NCBI GenBank assembly: GCA_977006965.1
Contig: OZ345360.1
Span: 558,001-622,000 of the forward strand
DNA from: Phymatolithon calcareum
Lineage: Eukaryota > Rhodophyta > Florideophyceae > Hapalidiales
Direction of reading: 5' to 3'
Length of the DNA: 64,000 nt
The position numbers and the translations under genes were made by a program. The notes under the pieces were generated by a model. That model was not told the origin of the DNA. It made no database searches and saw only the letters and a list, made by a program, of their open reading frames with translations. Shown here one piece after another: positions 12,095-21,845 of the stretch. How positions within the stretch are numbered: the first letter of the stretch is position 1; each line of letters opens with the position of its first letter.

Positions 12095-12748
12095 AATTAA
12101 GCCAAGTTTTCTTGGCACACGAAAAGTTGCCCCAAGCATCACCATACACTTGCGACGACTAAACGAAGAGCAACAGAAGCATTGAAAATCAGGGCAAAAA
12201 TCGAGATGCCCTGGATACATCTGCGTCAAAACGTGAAGACCACGTTTGATCAGTGATACAGAAGGGTGGTTTGTACATGTAACTTCGAAACGGTCGACAA
12301 CAAGAATTACTTTCCGTTCTCGGGCAACCAAGCAGGCTCGCTCCATCGAATACACCATCAATCACAACTGGTTCTCATCACACGTGCGCGGATCTATTCC
12401 TGTCCTGTATACAACCACAGTACGACCGCGTTTGTCAGGGTGCGGCATGACGTATAGCTTTCCAGAGCGCGCCTCTCTGAGGATGGCACTAGGCTCTTCT
12501 GTCTGTGGTAGGAGTACATCCCAAATGTTGTGCTCTTTGCGCCATTTCATAGTTTCAACAAGCCTGCTAAGTGTTTGACTAACGTTACGGAAGGAAGCCT
12601 CAAGAAATCGGTCCACGCAGTACTTTGTAAACCATGCGCTTTCTCCCGCGCGAATTGACGTGTTCGGGATGCCAGAGCGTAGCTGGCTCAGACTGAACTC
12701 CATCGCAATTAGTTGTCGATTTTCCGCGCCTTCACCATCTGGAGCCAT
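12095..12748 (-). pseudogene. Sec14-like (CRAL-TRIO) lipid-binding protein, decayed
   Basis: From the ATG at 12748 the minus strand encodes a CRAL-TRIO N-terminal module (RFLEASFRNVSQTLSRL...WRKE) and the start of the lipid-binding domain (GRTVVVYRTGID). An in-frame TGA near 12367 is followed without a frame change by the expected continuation LMVYSMERACL...VILVVDRFEV...LHVLTQMYPGHL. A frameshift near 12205 then leads to a stretch like the Sec14 core strand (FALIFNASVALRL), with more stops. Intact Sec14 domains have this order in one frame, so I call it a pseudogene fragment. The C-terminal part is missing; the LINE-B remnant abuts it. Confidence 0.7.
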
Positions 12749-13740
12749 GGCGAATTGCGATGATTTTCGCCTTCAGCTATGCACATGGCTCATATTAATT
12801 GCTTTTCAACGAGGGTGGAGACTAAAGTCCATGCTTTCGACACCACATTTTCCCTGGCCGCGCACCATATTGTGTGGTTTACACCGCGCTCACAAACGGC
12901 TTGCGTGGCGGCATGATCCTCACCACAACTCTATCGACTGAAAAGCTACCCCATCCTTTTTCTCAGTATGCTTCTCTGGATTATTAGAGAAGTCTTGTCC
13001 ATTGGGTAAGCAAGAGACACTGTGGGTGAAGAGCAGACGACCCACCTGTTCACCGTGATCAATCGAACTGACTTAATCACTGAACAGTTCTTCCCACTAT
13101 ACTGGATCGTTGATAGATGGGATGTGAGAGATTTGCTCTTGCTACTGGTGTATTTCGCTGATCTTAACAGCTTTTGTATCCTATTATTCTCCAAGTAGCC
13201 TGCATGGTGGAATGTTTTTGCAATCAATGATTTATCACCTGTTCCCCATTCAGCTTGATAGTCGGCCCCCACTCTATAATGGTGAAGTCGGGTCCTGATC
13301 TAGAGGGATATCGTTGATCTATTTCCTATCCATGTCGCATACTTGTGTCCGAGAACGAGTTGGGGCGATCGCTACGCGAGCTGCCTGAAATGGATCCAGT
13401 TCCAGTAGCTAAAGTGGCTCAAACTGAACAATATACGAATTAGTCAATAGTGTAGTTTAACACAAGGGAGGGCACCATGGAGCGTGTAAAGTGTAATAAA
13501 GAAAGAAGAGGAAATTACCTATATACTCTAGTATATAAGTAATTTTTGAGTACACAAGTCATTCCCTCAAGAAAAAAAGAGTAGGTCCGCGGGATACATG
13601 GGCATTAAACGGGCCCGTATTGTCGTAAAGCTTAGGTTTACGTTCTTCAACTTGGTGATCTTGTATCAGAAACCCTTTGGAGCGGAAGGACTATGAGTAA
13701 TTCGCAATTAAGCTTGGTGGTCTTTTGAAGACAAAGGGAC
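12749..13740. other. Spacer with a possible LINE-A tail remnant
   Basis: No gene is supported. At about 13495-13513 the string AATAAAGAAAGAAGAGGAA matches the tail of LINE-A copy 2, so an old 3' end may lie here, but no coding part is recognisable before it. Confidence 0.4.
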
Positions 13741-13751
13741 CCTTTGGAGTT
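13741..13751. repeat. SINE target-site duplication, left copy
   Basis: CCTTTGGAGTT, identical to 14047-14057, directly adjoins the (AAAC)n tail of the SINE. Confidence 0.8.
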
Positions 13752-14046
13752 TGTTTGTTTGTTTATTGCAGGTTATTCGAATTACACAAAGTGTACATTA
13801 TTCAACATCTAGGGGTCCTCTAAATGCTCCTGATATGGATCCATTCCTGGTACTCGCGTATCTGCTTCGCGCTAGTACTGCTGCACACCACTCCACGGCG
13901 ACATCCGTGTGCCCTTTGCGGAACGTTAATTCAATTCTTGCTTGTGACAGGACTCGAACCGGCGACCTCAACATTCCTGCCTGTATCATACCGAAATATG
14001 CGCACAGGTGCGCGGAGGCAGTTTTTCCACTATACCACAGGTGGTG

Positions 14047-14057
14047 CCTTTGGAGTT
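14047..14057. repeat. SINE target-site duplication, right copy
   Basis: CCTTTGGAGTT, identical to 13741-13751, directly adjoins the tRNA-like head of the SINE. Confidence 0.8.
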
Positions 14058-14714
14058 AAGTGCGACCTTCAACAGGTCAAGGCCTAGGGACCTTGAATGT
14101 CAGAATGGGGTGAAGCAATAATATTCGTTGGGTTATACTTGCTTGCCAAACTCCATTGATGTGAGTCCGGCGCCTTTTATAGTGTTTTTGGGGAGCACAA
14201 GGAACGCGATGATAAAACCTAATCTTACGCGGTACTCAGTACCCTACAGTTGGTATTGCTAAGTTTAGGGCTCACGCGCAATGGTACATTCTCATCGTCT
14301 TTCCTCTCTTAAGTCTTCTTGACTTGCCACTTCATCAGTCATGCCAAATTTGCGACACGTATCCATGTGTATCACGGAGCTGCCGGCGCCGCCAGTAACT
14401 CCAGTGACAGGCATGGATACGGGCGCTACTGGGTCTGCCTTGATCATTGGCAGAGCCGGGAGAAAAGGCACGGCAAGTTATTCACAAAAGGAGACTGTGC
14501 GCTGAGCAGGCCGCCGTTGGCGAGAAGCCATGTCTTGACTCTGGCCTTAAGGGCTCGCGTTGGATTACCCTGTACTATCTGCCGAGAATACTCAATTTTC
14601 AGCTCAGCATCATCAAATCTCAGTACTGCACACTAGCAGACAGTATGTTGACAAAATACGGCAACATTTCTGCGAACCCACTATTTGCCGACTTAAATTT
14701 AACGATCTCCTGAG
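14058..14714. other. Spacer downstream of the NB-ARC/WD40 gene
   Basis: Short frames only, and nothing recognisable. It probably contains the 3' UTR of the minus-strand NB-ARC gene. Confidence 0.4.
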
Positions 14715-17700
14715 CTACAGTAAGAGCTCTCCTATGACAACTTGACCATCTACTAGACCAGCTACAGCCTTTGAATTCAGCATACTGTAGTAACATTTGA
14801 TACATTCAAATGGCATGGTGGCGACTTGAACTGTCTTCGCGTTTCGCCCTGTTGCGTAAATTCTGCCATTGTCTTCGCGCATGAATCCGGAAGGTTGCAT
14901 CTTGGTTCCAGTGCTGGTGTCCAAAAGAAAAACCTCACCTGACGTATGTACAACACACAAATCATTGCCAGCATCGAATTCAAGGCTTCTAATCCATCCC
15001 ACGAAGTGTACACCCGCGTAATTGCTGAGCCCCGTTATCCCATCCTTCACGCATTCTCCGCTCCTCCCATCCCATACACGAACGGTTTCGTCCCAAGATC
15101 CAGAAACAATTCGACTTCCGTTCCCGTTCACTGCAACGCACAATACACGGCCCTCGTGTCCACGGAGTGGTCCCACCACGCATTCTCCGCTCTGTCCATC
15201 CCATACACGAACGGTTTTATCCGAAGATCCCGAAACAATTCGACTTCCGTCCCCGCTAATTGAAACGCACAATACACGATCTTCGTGTCCACGGAGTGGT
15301 CCCATCACGCATTCTCCGCTCTGTCCATCCCATACACGAACGGTTTTATCCGAAGATCCAGAAACAATTCGACTTCCATCCCCGCTAATTGCAACGCACA
15401 ATACACGATCTTCGTGTCCACGGAGTGGTCCCACCACGCATTCTCCGCTCTGTCCATCCCATACACGAACGGTTTCGTCCCAAGATCCAGAAACAATTCG
15501 ACTTCCGTCCCCGCTAATTGCAACGCACAATACACGATCTTCGTGTCCACGGAGTGGTCCCACCACGCATTCTCCGCTCTGTCCATCCCATACACGAACG
15601 GTTTCGTCCCAAGATCCAGAAACAATTCGACTTCCGTCCCCGCTAATTGCAACGCACAATACACCATCCTCGTGTCCACGGAGTGGTCCCACCACGCATT
15701 CTCCGCTCTGTCCATCCCATACACGAACGGTTTCGTCCCAAGATCCAGAAACAATTCGACTTCCGTTCCCGCTCACTGCAACGCACAATACACGACCCTC
15801 GTGTCCACGGAGTGGTCCCACCACGCATTCTCCGCTCTGTCCATCCCATACACGAACAGTTTTGTCCGAAGATCCAGAAACAATTCGACTTCCGTCCCCG
15901 CTAATTGAAACGCACAAAACACGATCTTCGTGTCCACGGAGTGGTCCCACCACGCATTCTCCGCTCTGTCCATCCCATACACGAACGGTTTTGTCCCAAG
16001 ATCCAGAAACAATTCGACTTCCATTCCCGCTAATTGCAACGAACGACACAGGGCCCTCGTGTCCACGAAGTGGTCCCACCACGCATTCTCCGCTCTGTCC
16101 ATCCCATACACGAACAGTTTTGTCCGAAGATCCCGAAACAATTCGACTTCCGTCCCCGCTCATTGCAACGCACAAAACACGATCTTCGTGTCCACGGAGT
16201 GGTCCCATCACGCATTCTCCGCTCTGTCCATCCCATACACGAACGGTTTCGTCCCAAGATCCCGAAACAATTCGACTCCCGTCCCCGCTAATTGCAACGC
16301 ACAAAACACGATCTTCGTGTCCACGGAGTGGTCCCATCACGCATTCTCCGCTCTGTCCGTCCCATACACGAACGGTTTCGTCCCAAGATCCAGAAACAAT
16401 TCGACTTCCATCTGCATTCATTGCAACACTGGTGATTGTATCGTCATGACCCTTCAGTGTGCGCGCAGTACACATCGCTTGCGAATCGAAAACATGGATT
16501 TTCTGTCCTTGCACGACTGCAATTATATTTTGTTCTTCGCTGCAACACAGGGCTCTAACCTCCACGTCAAAGTCGATACGGGAGAGTTGCCCGGCATCGG
16601 CCCTCCATCGCAGTTCTTGCTTCGGCACATAGTGAGGCTTCGGAACATGCATCGACACACTTGACAGGAAGCGCTGCACAAACTCTGAGGATGGGCACTG
16701 TGACTGCAACCGCCCATACATTTCAAACGGAGTTGCGTGTATACTCTTGTTGATGTTCACCCAGCTTTCTTCGAGGGCGCTGAGCACTGCGTCAGCCCCA
16801 ATAGCTCTCTCGCTACCATGTGATAATTCCTGAAAATCGTCCCGCAGAGCGACTATTCCTCCAACCTTCATTCGCCTCCTCGACCATCGTACATCCGACA
16901 GCAACGATTCCAGTTCACACCCTTCACTCATGGCCAGGTGTCGAGCAAGGTTCTTTTCAATGTACCCATCCTCGGGTAATTTTTGACAATCCCACCACTC
17001 GCGGCAATTATACTCATTTGATTGAAGCACGTTCCCAGCCGCTTTCCGCATGTATCCGTTGAGGAACTGTGCATGCCAAAGAGAAACGCGATTGTTTTCA
17101 ATAGATAGAGTCGTGGCTTGTTCAAGCACGAGGTCGTGCAGTGCCAATCCGTCAGCCTCTCCCGCTGGAGTTGCGTGCCTGCGTCGCAAAACTAGGTGCA
17201 TATCCGAGAGTTTAGACATAAGTTGCTTAGTCGCTCGCTCGTCAGTCTCCCACAGACGTTTCAGGGATGTCCGAGGAATCCAAGACTGCTTGCGTAGAAC
17301 ACTCAGGGCTTCAAACTTTTCTCTCACGCTCAATTCGCATCCAAGTTTCCTCCGACCTTCCGCGCCACGGGCCCACTTTTCGCAATGCCGCAAACTGGTC
17401 TCAACCACAGCTCTCAATCCCCGGTACTCTCCAACACTTCCGTTTCCTACACTTTCGATGTTTTCTTTCAGCTCATGCGCATAGATTACTGCCGATCGAC
17501 CAATGCTGCCACTGTTCTCTTCGATTACGTTGCGCAGACTGGTCCCAGCAGCACCTAATGCCACTGGCAGTCCAGCGCACACATCCAAGATGTCTCGAAA
17601 TGCCGTCCAAATGTCGCTTGATGCGTGAACTGACTCAATTTCGATGCCAGCATACTTGGTAAGAATGCTCAACGCCTGCTGCCCACGAACTTCGCGCGGA

Positions 17701-19034
17701 CTGAACTTCACCTCGAGGAACTGTTGCGATATGGACTTCTCCCGTGTCGATATCACCATCGCACTTGATGGCGAGTTGCAAAGCAACAGCTTAAGCGAAC
17801 TTAGATATCCAATTGGGTGCCCGTCGAAAGACCAGATATCATCGCACACGAATAAGGCACACCTACCTTTGAACCACAGAGACGCGTGTCTAGCAGCTGA
17901 TTCTACAGATCTCTTATTTGTGATATCCCTGGCAAGAGACTTGCCGCCCGAGCTTTCAACGAAGAGTGAAACACATTCAATCACATCCTCTTCAGCAGCG
18001 TCTTGTCCAACAGTGATGAAAAACACCCCGTCGAAGTACTTGTTCTTCACTTCTGGTTCACCGCAAAGACCCTGAAGTGCAACAGTTTTCCCCACGCCAC
18101 CCATTCCCACTGCGCCAAGCACACCCGGACTAACAGCAGCCGTCACCCTTTCACCGCCAGAGTTCGACAATACTTCACGCTTCAAGAATGCCTCCATGGT
18201 ATCACCACTGAAGTTTAGCACCGCTTTGTTTGAAAGCGGTGGCTCATCAAAATGCGCAAGGTATTCGTCACATGGCACCTTGTCATTAACTCTCATGGAA
18301 GGGGTAACGAGAGCTATTGCTACAGGGTTAATCGTAAGCTGAGCGTCCTTCCATATCGCGTCAAGTTTTTCAAGCTCTGTTTTCACCTTGTTCACCCTGG
18401 AGAATAGCATGACCTCGTTCACCGGACGACCGTCAACAATTCGATTCCTGCTTCGCAATGAACGACGCCCTTGTTTCGAAGAGTTACCAACAACATGAGA
18501 GCTCGCAGTTGCAGGAGAGCTCTCTCTAGTAAACTCATCCTCGAGGCTCTTCAAGATGTCCTCTGCCCTTTTCAGATATCCCTCAGCATTCTTGACAATG
18601 GTGCGAAATGTGCTTATTGCACGTTCGCCAATAGATTCCTTGTCATTCTCAAGCGTTGCTGCGATACCTTCAACACTTGTTTTGCAGGTTTCGAAGGACT
18701 TGATTGAAGAATCCCAGTTGTGCGGCAGTGACCCAAAGTCTTCGCAGCGCTTCTTGAAGTTGGATAATCTCTGTGCCAATTGATTGATCAAGCCCACAAC
18801 TCCGAGCACAAGACCAGCTTCAGCCATTCCGGCAAATGGAATAGATGTCGAGGCACAGCCCTGTCGCCAAGTTCGCAGTTTACCACTTTGTGCAGCGTGC
18901 TTTGCAAACCTCCTCAGGTGGGATCGGGGGACGCGAGCAAGAGTGTCCTCAAGAATATGTCTTGGTGGAACAGTGTATCTCTGTGTGGAGGCGTAGGTTT
19001 CACGAGTACAATATCTCACCCCACAGCGTATCAT
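14715..19034 (-). CDS. STAND/NLR-like protein: helical N-terminus, NB-ARC ATPase, tandem WD40 propellers
   Basis: A 1439-aa single-exon protein. M70 (18827) begins a helical domain (MAEAGLVLGVVGLINQLAQR...), and the 69 residues before it may be untranslated or a leader. The NB-ARC module follows: P-loop GMGGVGKT 310-317 (K316), Walker B ALFVCDDIW 393-401, sensor VISTRE 427-432, GLPVA 488-492 (GLPLA box), and an MHD-like LHDLV at 632-636 closing the winged-helix part. From residue 862 to 1334 there are 11 uninterrupted WD40 repeats of 43 aa (GHEDRVLCVA...SGSWDETVRVWDG pattern). One divergent repeat precedes them and about two follow, so 14 blades (two seven-bladed propellers) is plausible. STAND proteins of this plan are ligand-triggered oligomerising switches in immunity or cell death. 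That role is inferred from architecture. The ligand is unknown. Confidence 0.9.
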   Translation of the reverse strand: MIRCGVRYCTRETYASTQRYTVPPRHILEDTLARVPRSHLRRFAKHAAQSGKLRTWRQGCASTSIPFAGMAEAGLVLGVVGLINQLAQRLSNFKKRCEDFGSLPHNWDSSIKSFETCKTSVEGIAATLENDKESIGERAISTFRTIVKNAEGYLKRAEDILKSLEDEFTRESSPATASSHVVGNSSKQGRRSLRSRNRIVDGRPVNEVMLFSRVNKVKTELEKLDAIWKDAQLTINPVAIALVTPSMRVNDKVPCDEYLAHFDEPPLSNKAVLNFSGDTMEAFLKREVLSNSGGERVTAAVSPGVLGAVGMGGVGKTVALQGLCGEPEVKNKYFDGVFFITVGQDAAEEDVIECVSLFVESSGGKSLARDITNKRSVESAARHASLWFKGRCALFVCDDIWSFDGHPIGYLSSLKLLLCNSPSSAMVISTREKSISQQFLEVKFSPREVRGQQALSILTKYAGIEIESVHASSDIWTAFRDILDVCAGLPVALGAAGTSLRNVIEENSGSIGRSAVIYAHELKENIESVGNGSVGEYRGLRAVVETSLRHCEKWARGAEGRRKLGCELSVREKFEALSVLRKQSWIPRTSLKRLWETDERATKQLMSKLSDMHLVLRRRHATPAGEADGLALHDLVLEQATTLSIENNRVSLWHAQFLNGYMRKAAGNVLQSNEYNCREWWDCQKLPEDGYIEKNLARHLAMSEGCELESLLSDVRWSRRRMKVGGIVALRDDFQELSHGSERAIGADAVLSALEESWVNINKSIHATPFEMYGRLQSQCPSSEFVQRFLSSVSMHVPKPHYVPKQELRWRADAGQLSRIDFDVEVRALCCSEEQNIIAVVQGQKIHVFDSQAMCTARTLKGHDDTITSVAMNADGSRIVSGSWDETVRVWDGQSGECVMGPLRGHEDRVLCVAISGDGSRIVSGSWDETVRVWDGQSGECVMGPLRGHEDRVLCVAMSGDGSRIVSGSSDKTVRVWDGQSGECVVGPLRGHEGPVSFVAISGNGSRIVSGSWDKTVRVWDGQSGECVVGPLRGHEDRVLCVSISGDGSRIVSGSSDKTVRVWDGQSGECVVGPLRGHEGRVLCVAVSGNGSRIVSGSWDETVRVWDGQSGECVVGPLRGHEDGVLCVAISGDGSRIVSGSWDETVRVWDGQSGECVVGPLRGHEDRVLCVAISGDGSRIVSGSWDETVRVWDGQSGECVVGPLRGHEDRVLCVAISGDGSRIVSGSSDKTVRVWDGQSGECVMGPLRGHEDRVLCVSISGDGSRIVSGSSDKTVRVWDGQSGECVVGPLRGHEGRVLCVAVNGNGSRIVSGSWDETVRVWDGRSGECVKDGITGLSNYAGVHFVGWIRSLEFDAGNDLCVVHTSGEVFLLDTSTGTKMQPSGFMREDNGRIYATGRNAKTVQVATMPFECIKCYYSMLNSKAVAGLVDGQVVIGELLL
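15033..16451 (-). repeat. Eleven tandem 129-bp repeats encoding near-identical WD40 blades
   Basis: The array is 1419 bp, exactly 11 x 129, with no indels between units. Protein differences are limited to a few positions of the 43-residue unit: 4-5, 7-8, 10-12, 14, 23, 25, 39, and the diverged end of the last copy. Such homogeneity implies recent expansion or gene conversion. Because the unit length is a multiple of three, antisense frames also stay open across the array; these are not genes. Confidence 0.95.
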
Positions 19035-19156
19035 AATTATTCATTTATTGGTGCACCCTCTATTGCGGGGATGGCAATGTCCGCTTTCGCCGTCTCAAAC
19101 GCTTTGTCTAGGCAGAAGACGATTTAGGATAAGTTGTCCACTTCATTTCGCCCTGG

Positions 19157-21260
19157 CTAGTGTCTAGTTCACGTATCACCTCAATTGAGGGGCGATTTAA
19201 AATCTCGAAAAAATCTATAAAACGAAGGCGAAACAGCTCGCTCACGCCAGAGCTGTAAAGGCGGGCTTGTGTTCTGCGCGAGGAGTATCGCAACTATTAC
19301 CTTATAAGCACTTCGTTCTGAGCTAAGAACGAAAATGTGCAGTCTGCTCTCAAGAATTAGACCTGCTGTGCGGCAAGAAAAAGACCCCCGCCCACTGGTC
19401 GGTGCATACATACATGCTGAGAAAACGACGGTGCTTAGTCGAGAAGGACGTTGTGAACTATAGGCATCCATTTTCAAGCCAAGAAACGTGATTGACACTT
19501 CTCAGGAAGTAACTGCTGAGAAATCGGTGGTCGCGCAAGCATGTCACTGTGCACAAAATGGGTCCTAATTCAGCACCCAGTGAAGAAGACTAAGATTACG
19601 ACGTTAAAGATTGTTAGCCTCAAAACATAAAAGTCTGTTGATGGTGATTCAGCCCGGTCGACGGCTTGGGCCGAGCCCACGTCGGCACAGCGTAGCAAGG
19701 CAAAGTTCTGCTTACAATGTTCGTCATCGCCAACCTTCATCAGAAAACGCCAATTTTCCAGCTCCATTCGAAACCGAGAGCTAACCAGTAGACCAACCAA
19801 GCTGCAATGTAATACAAAGAAGCACTGGAAGCCCTCTTGGTGGCTCTCTAAGCTACGCCGTGCAAGGTTGTTGGGAGCAAGCATCGCAAGAGGAGCCTGA
19901 TACGAGTATTCCTACTCCTGGGTTACGATGGTTCGAGCGCCAAGTTCAATGTCCAATAGGGGGAAATGTTCCCCGTTACTTCTAGAGAGTTCGCACCCTA
20001 AATGGAGATTTTGGTGAGAATATCTCTGCAGCTATGAAAGGGAAACCGGACAGCCGTGCGCGCGGGCTCCAGCTTAAGAACACACCTTCTCGTGTTATGC
20101 TTTCCGCCCCTCAGCTTCGACTATTCGATATATACTATTCTTCCTGTACTCAAATCGACACGCTCACTTGATGCCGCTAAGAGAGTTTACATATGGAGAT
20201 GAAAGTCGGCCTTGTATATAGGGTCGTATTCAACCGAGCCACCTTGATCAGCGAGTAATATTGCGCGCAAGCTGATTGAGAGTAGTTTAGCGCGCCTGTG
20301 CATTATATTGAGCTCCGGGGGTAAGAACTGTATACTCCTAAGCTTTGTCGACTGGTGCGTTTTGATGATGGACCGCGCAGCTTCGAAGGTTCAGGGTATA
20401 CTTTGATGCGTCACCAGACTTTACTTCGTAATGCCTCGTCAAGCAAGGTTGTCCGCTTTTTCGTGCCCAGGGAGCCCACAGTGGCTTGGAATCCAAATTG
20501 CATCGATAGTGATCATAGCATCAATCAGCCTTTCCATAATATCCCGCATTTTTCTTCTCCTTTCCCCATACATCCGTGGTTGTCTGCCAGCGCATCGAGA
20601 GACCTCATTCTGTAGGTAAAACCACGAATGTGGTGTCCGAATTGGATTTGCAACTGTTCTATCGCCTCAAAAGCTCGGACCGTCGCGAATATTTCGGCGT
20701 CGAACGATGAATCCACCGCTCCAGGGGTCGTTTCGTGTGAACACATTTGTTCCGCCAACGTTCTTGGTTGATACCTCGTTTCTAATCTTTGATGCTCATC
20801 CAAAGTGTCAGCAGCACATGACGCAGCAAAGATAACATGAAGTACTGATCCAGCAATTTATCGATACCGCATTTAACTCCAATACTACTCGTCAACATTC
20901 AGTCAATTCAGATCGTGCATTTGCGTTGGAGAGCGGTGTTAGAACCCACTTCAATCCCACAGAGAAGAAAAGGAGGACTTCGAATGGGATGACGACTTCT
21001 TTTGCCGTATAAATCAACCGCAAAGTTTGCAAAGTAAGGAAAATGACCGCCATACGTTCATCATGTAGTAAGGTACATGGTGGCGCGACATGCAGCTGTC
21101 GCACTTCACTGGGTTGAGACTGTTTTACCAAGCACGTTGTTGCTTTCCATGTGCAATTAGCGATGTCGGAGAGCCCGATATTGGAGAGCTTTCGTTTGCA
21201 AAAAATTATATGAATCTCATTCCCTCAATTGAGGGATAATTTCAGTAAACTAGACACTAG
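19157..21260. mobile_element. 2.1-kb element bounded by imperfect inverted repeats
   Basis: The left end has CTAGTGTCTAGTT at 19157-19169 followed by CTCAATTGAGGG (from 19180). The right end has the reverse complement in mirrored order: CCTCAATTGAGG at 21223-21234, then AACTAGACACTAG at 21248-21260. Together they make an imperfect terminal inverted repeat of about 35 bp. The innermost motif is itself palindromic. A TA or CTAG target duplication is possible at the tips. No transposase is recognisable inside; only short frames and a LINE-A scrap at 20.4-20.8 kb are present. It is probably a non-autonomous or heavily decayed DNA transposon. Confidence 0.6.
20430..20760 (-). pseudogene. LINE-A RNase H fragment, heavily decayed
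   Basis: The minus strand reads PGAVDSSFDAEIFATVRAFE, matching AGAVGSSFDAEVFAAVHAFQ of LINE-A copy 1. Further on, in a shifted frame, it reads IWIPSHCGLPGHEKADNLA, stop, RGIT, matching the His/Asp end of the RNase H domain. The Asp segment WFTDSKS has become GFTYRMR, so an active-site residue is lost. At least one frameshift and one in-frame stop are present. Confidence 0.75.
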
Positions 21261-21845
21261 GCTCTCTCTTTACAGTATCATTCCATAGACTACGGCGTAC
21301 CGTACTTGTTTTGCAGTTGCAGGTTGCCGTTGTGTTATTAAAGAAAGCAGAGGACAGAAAAATCTCGAGATTATCGATCGATAATATCGATGTCATGGAT
21401 TGAGGCACTACGGATATGATAATATCTGCTCGTCTTGACATCCCCTGGCCTGTCCTGGAGCTTGTTGAATGACTGTCACGTTGCTTGCAGAACTTTAGGC
21501 TTATGATTGGGCCGTAGCAGACGTGACCAGTCCTATGTATGATAATCGTCAACGAGTCGGAAGACAAAAAATGTGAAAAAATATACGTCAGCGAATAATT
21601 ATTCTTCATCATCCAGTATAACCCATCACTATGATAGTGATGGGCTATACTGGGGGTCACGGTTTCATAAATCTCCGGAAAAATGCTTTTATCAATTAAT
21701 TCCTGAGAGAATGCAATGCGACGAATTCAGTTAAAGTCCAACCTCCGCTTACGCCGCCCCAGCACGAGTAGTCTTCATCGCGATTCGGCAATTAATCCGC
21801 TCGACGAGAACTGCCGAACTGCAAAAAAACCGCTAATCCTGCGAA
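21261..21845. other. Upstream region of the channel gene
   Basis: Contains a perfect 16-bp palindrome ATTATCGATCGATAAT near 21371-21386 and a hairpin at 21613-21653. No coding sequence is seen. Confidence 0.5.
21613..21653. repeat. Inverted repeat, 20-bp arms
   Basis: Arms 21613-21632 (CCAGTATAACCCATCACTAT) and 21634-21653 pair with one mismatch around a single central base. It could form a cruciform or RNA hairpin about 190 bp before the channel start codon. Confidence 0.75.

Larger units (their letters stand above)
13741..14057 (-). mobile_element. tRNA-derived SINE with (AAAC)n tail and 11-bp target duplication
   Basis: Read on the minus strand, a 295-bp unit (13752-14046) begins with a tRNA-like head. 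Its pol III A box is TGGTATAGTGG (plus 14027-14037) and its B box is GGTTCGAGTCC (plus 13950-13960). About 66 bases separate the boxes, including a CTGCCT/AGGCAG stem that could be an anticodon stem with an enlarged loop. The unit ends in GCAATAAAC and (AAAC)n at 13752-13770. The same 11 bases, CCTTTGGAGTT on the plus strand, flank both ends exactly (13741-13751 and 14047-14057), the expected target-site duplication. The acceptor arms do not pair, so it is not a functional tRNA gene. Confidence 0.8.

Noticed and set aside
13921-14046. A functional minus-strand tRNA gene
   Set aside because: A and B boxes are present, but the acceptor arms do not pair, the T stem has a mismatch, and the unit has a tail and target duplications, so it is a SINE head.
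15033-16451. CRISPR-like array of regular repeats
   Set aside because: Units are contiguous 129-bp coding repeats without spacers.
15022-16664. Long plus-strand frames (475, 244 and 207 aa) antisense to the WD40 gene
   Set aside because: They arise because the 129-bp unit is a multiple of three and lacks stops on the other strand; the products are low-complexity repeats without a domain.
19181-21131. Transposase inside the 2.1-kb TIR element
   Set aside because: Frames at 19181-19498, 19570-19884 and 20892-21131 were read for DDE, HTH or zinc motifs and none was seen.
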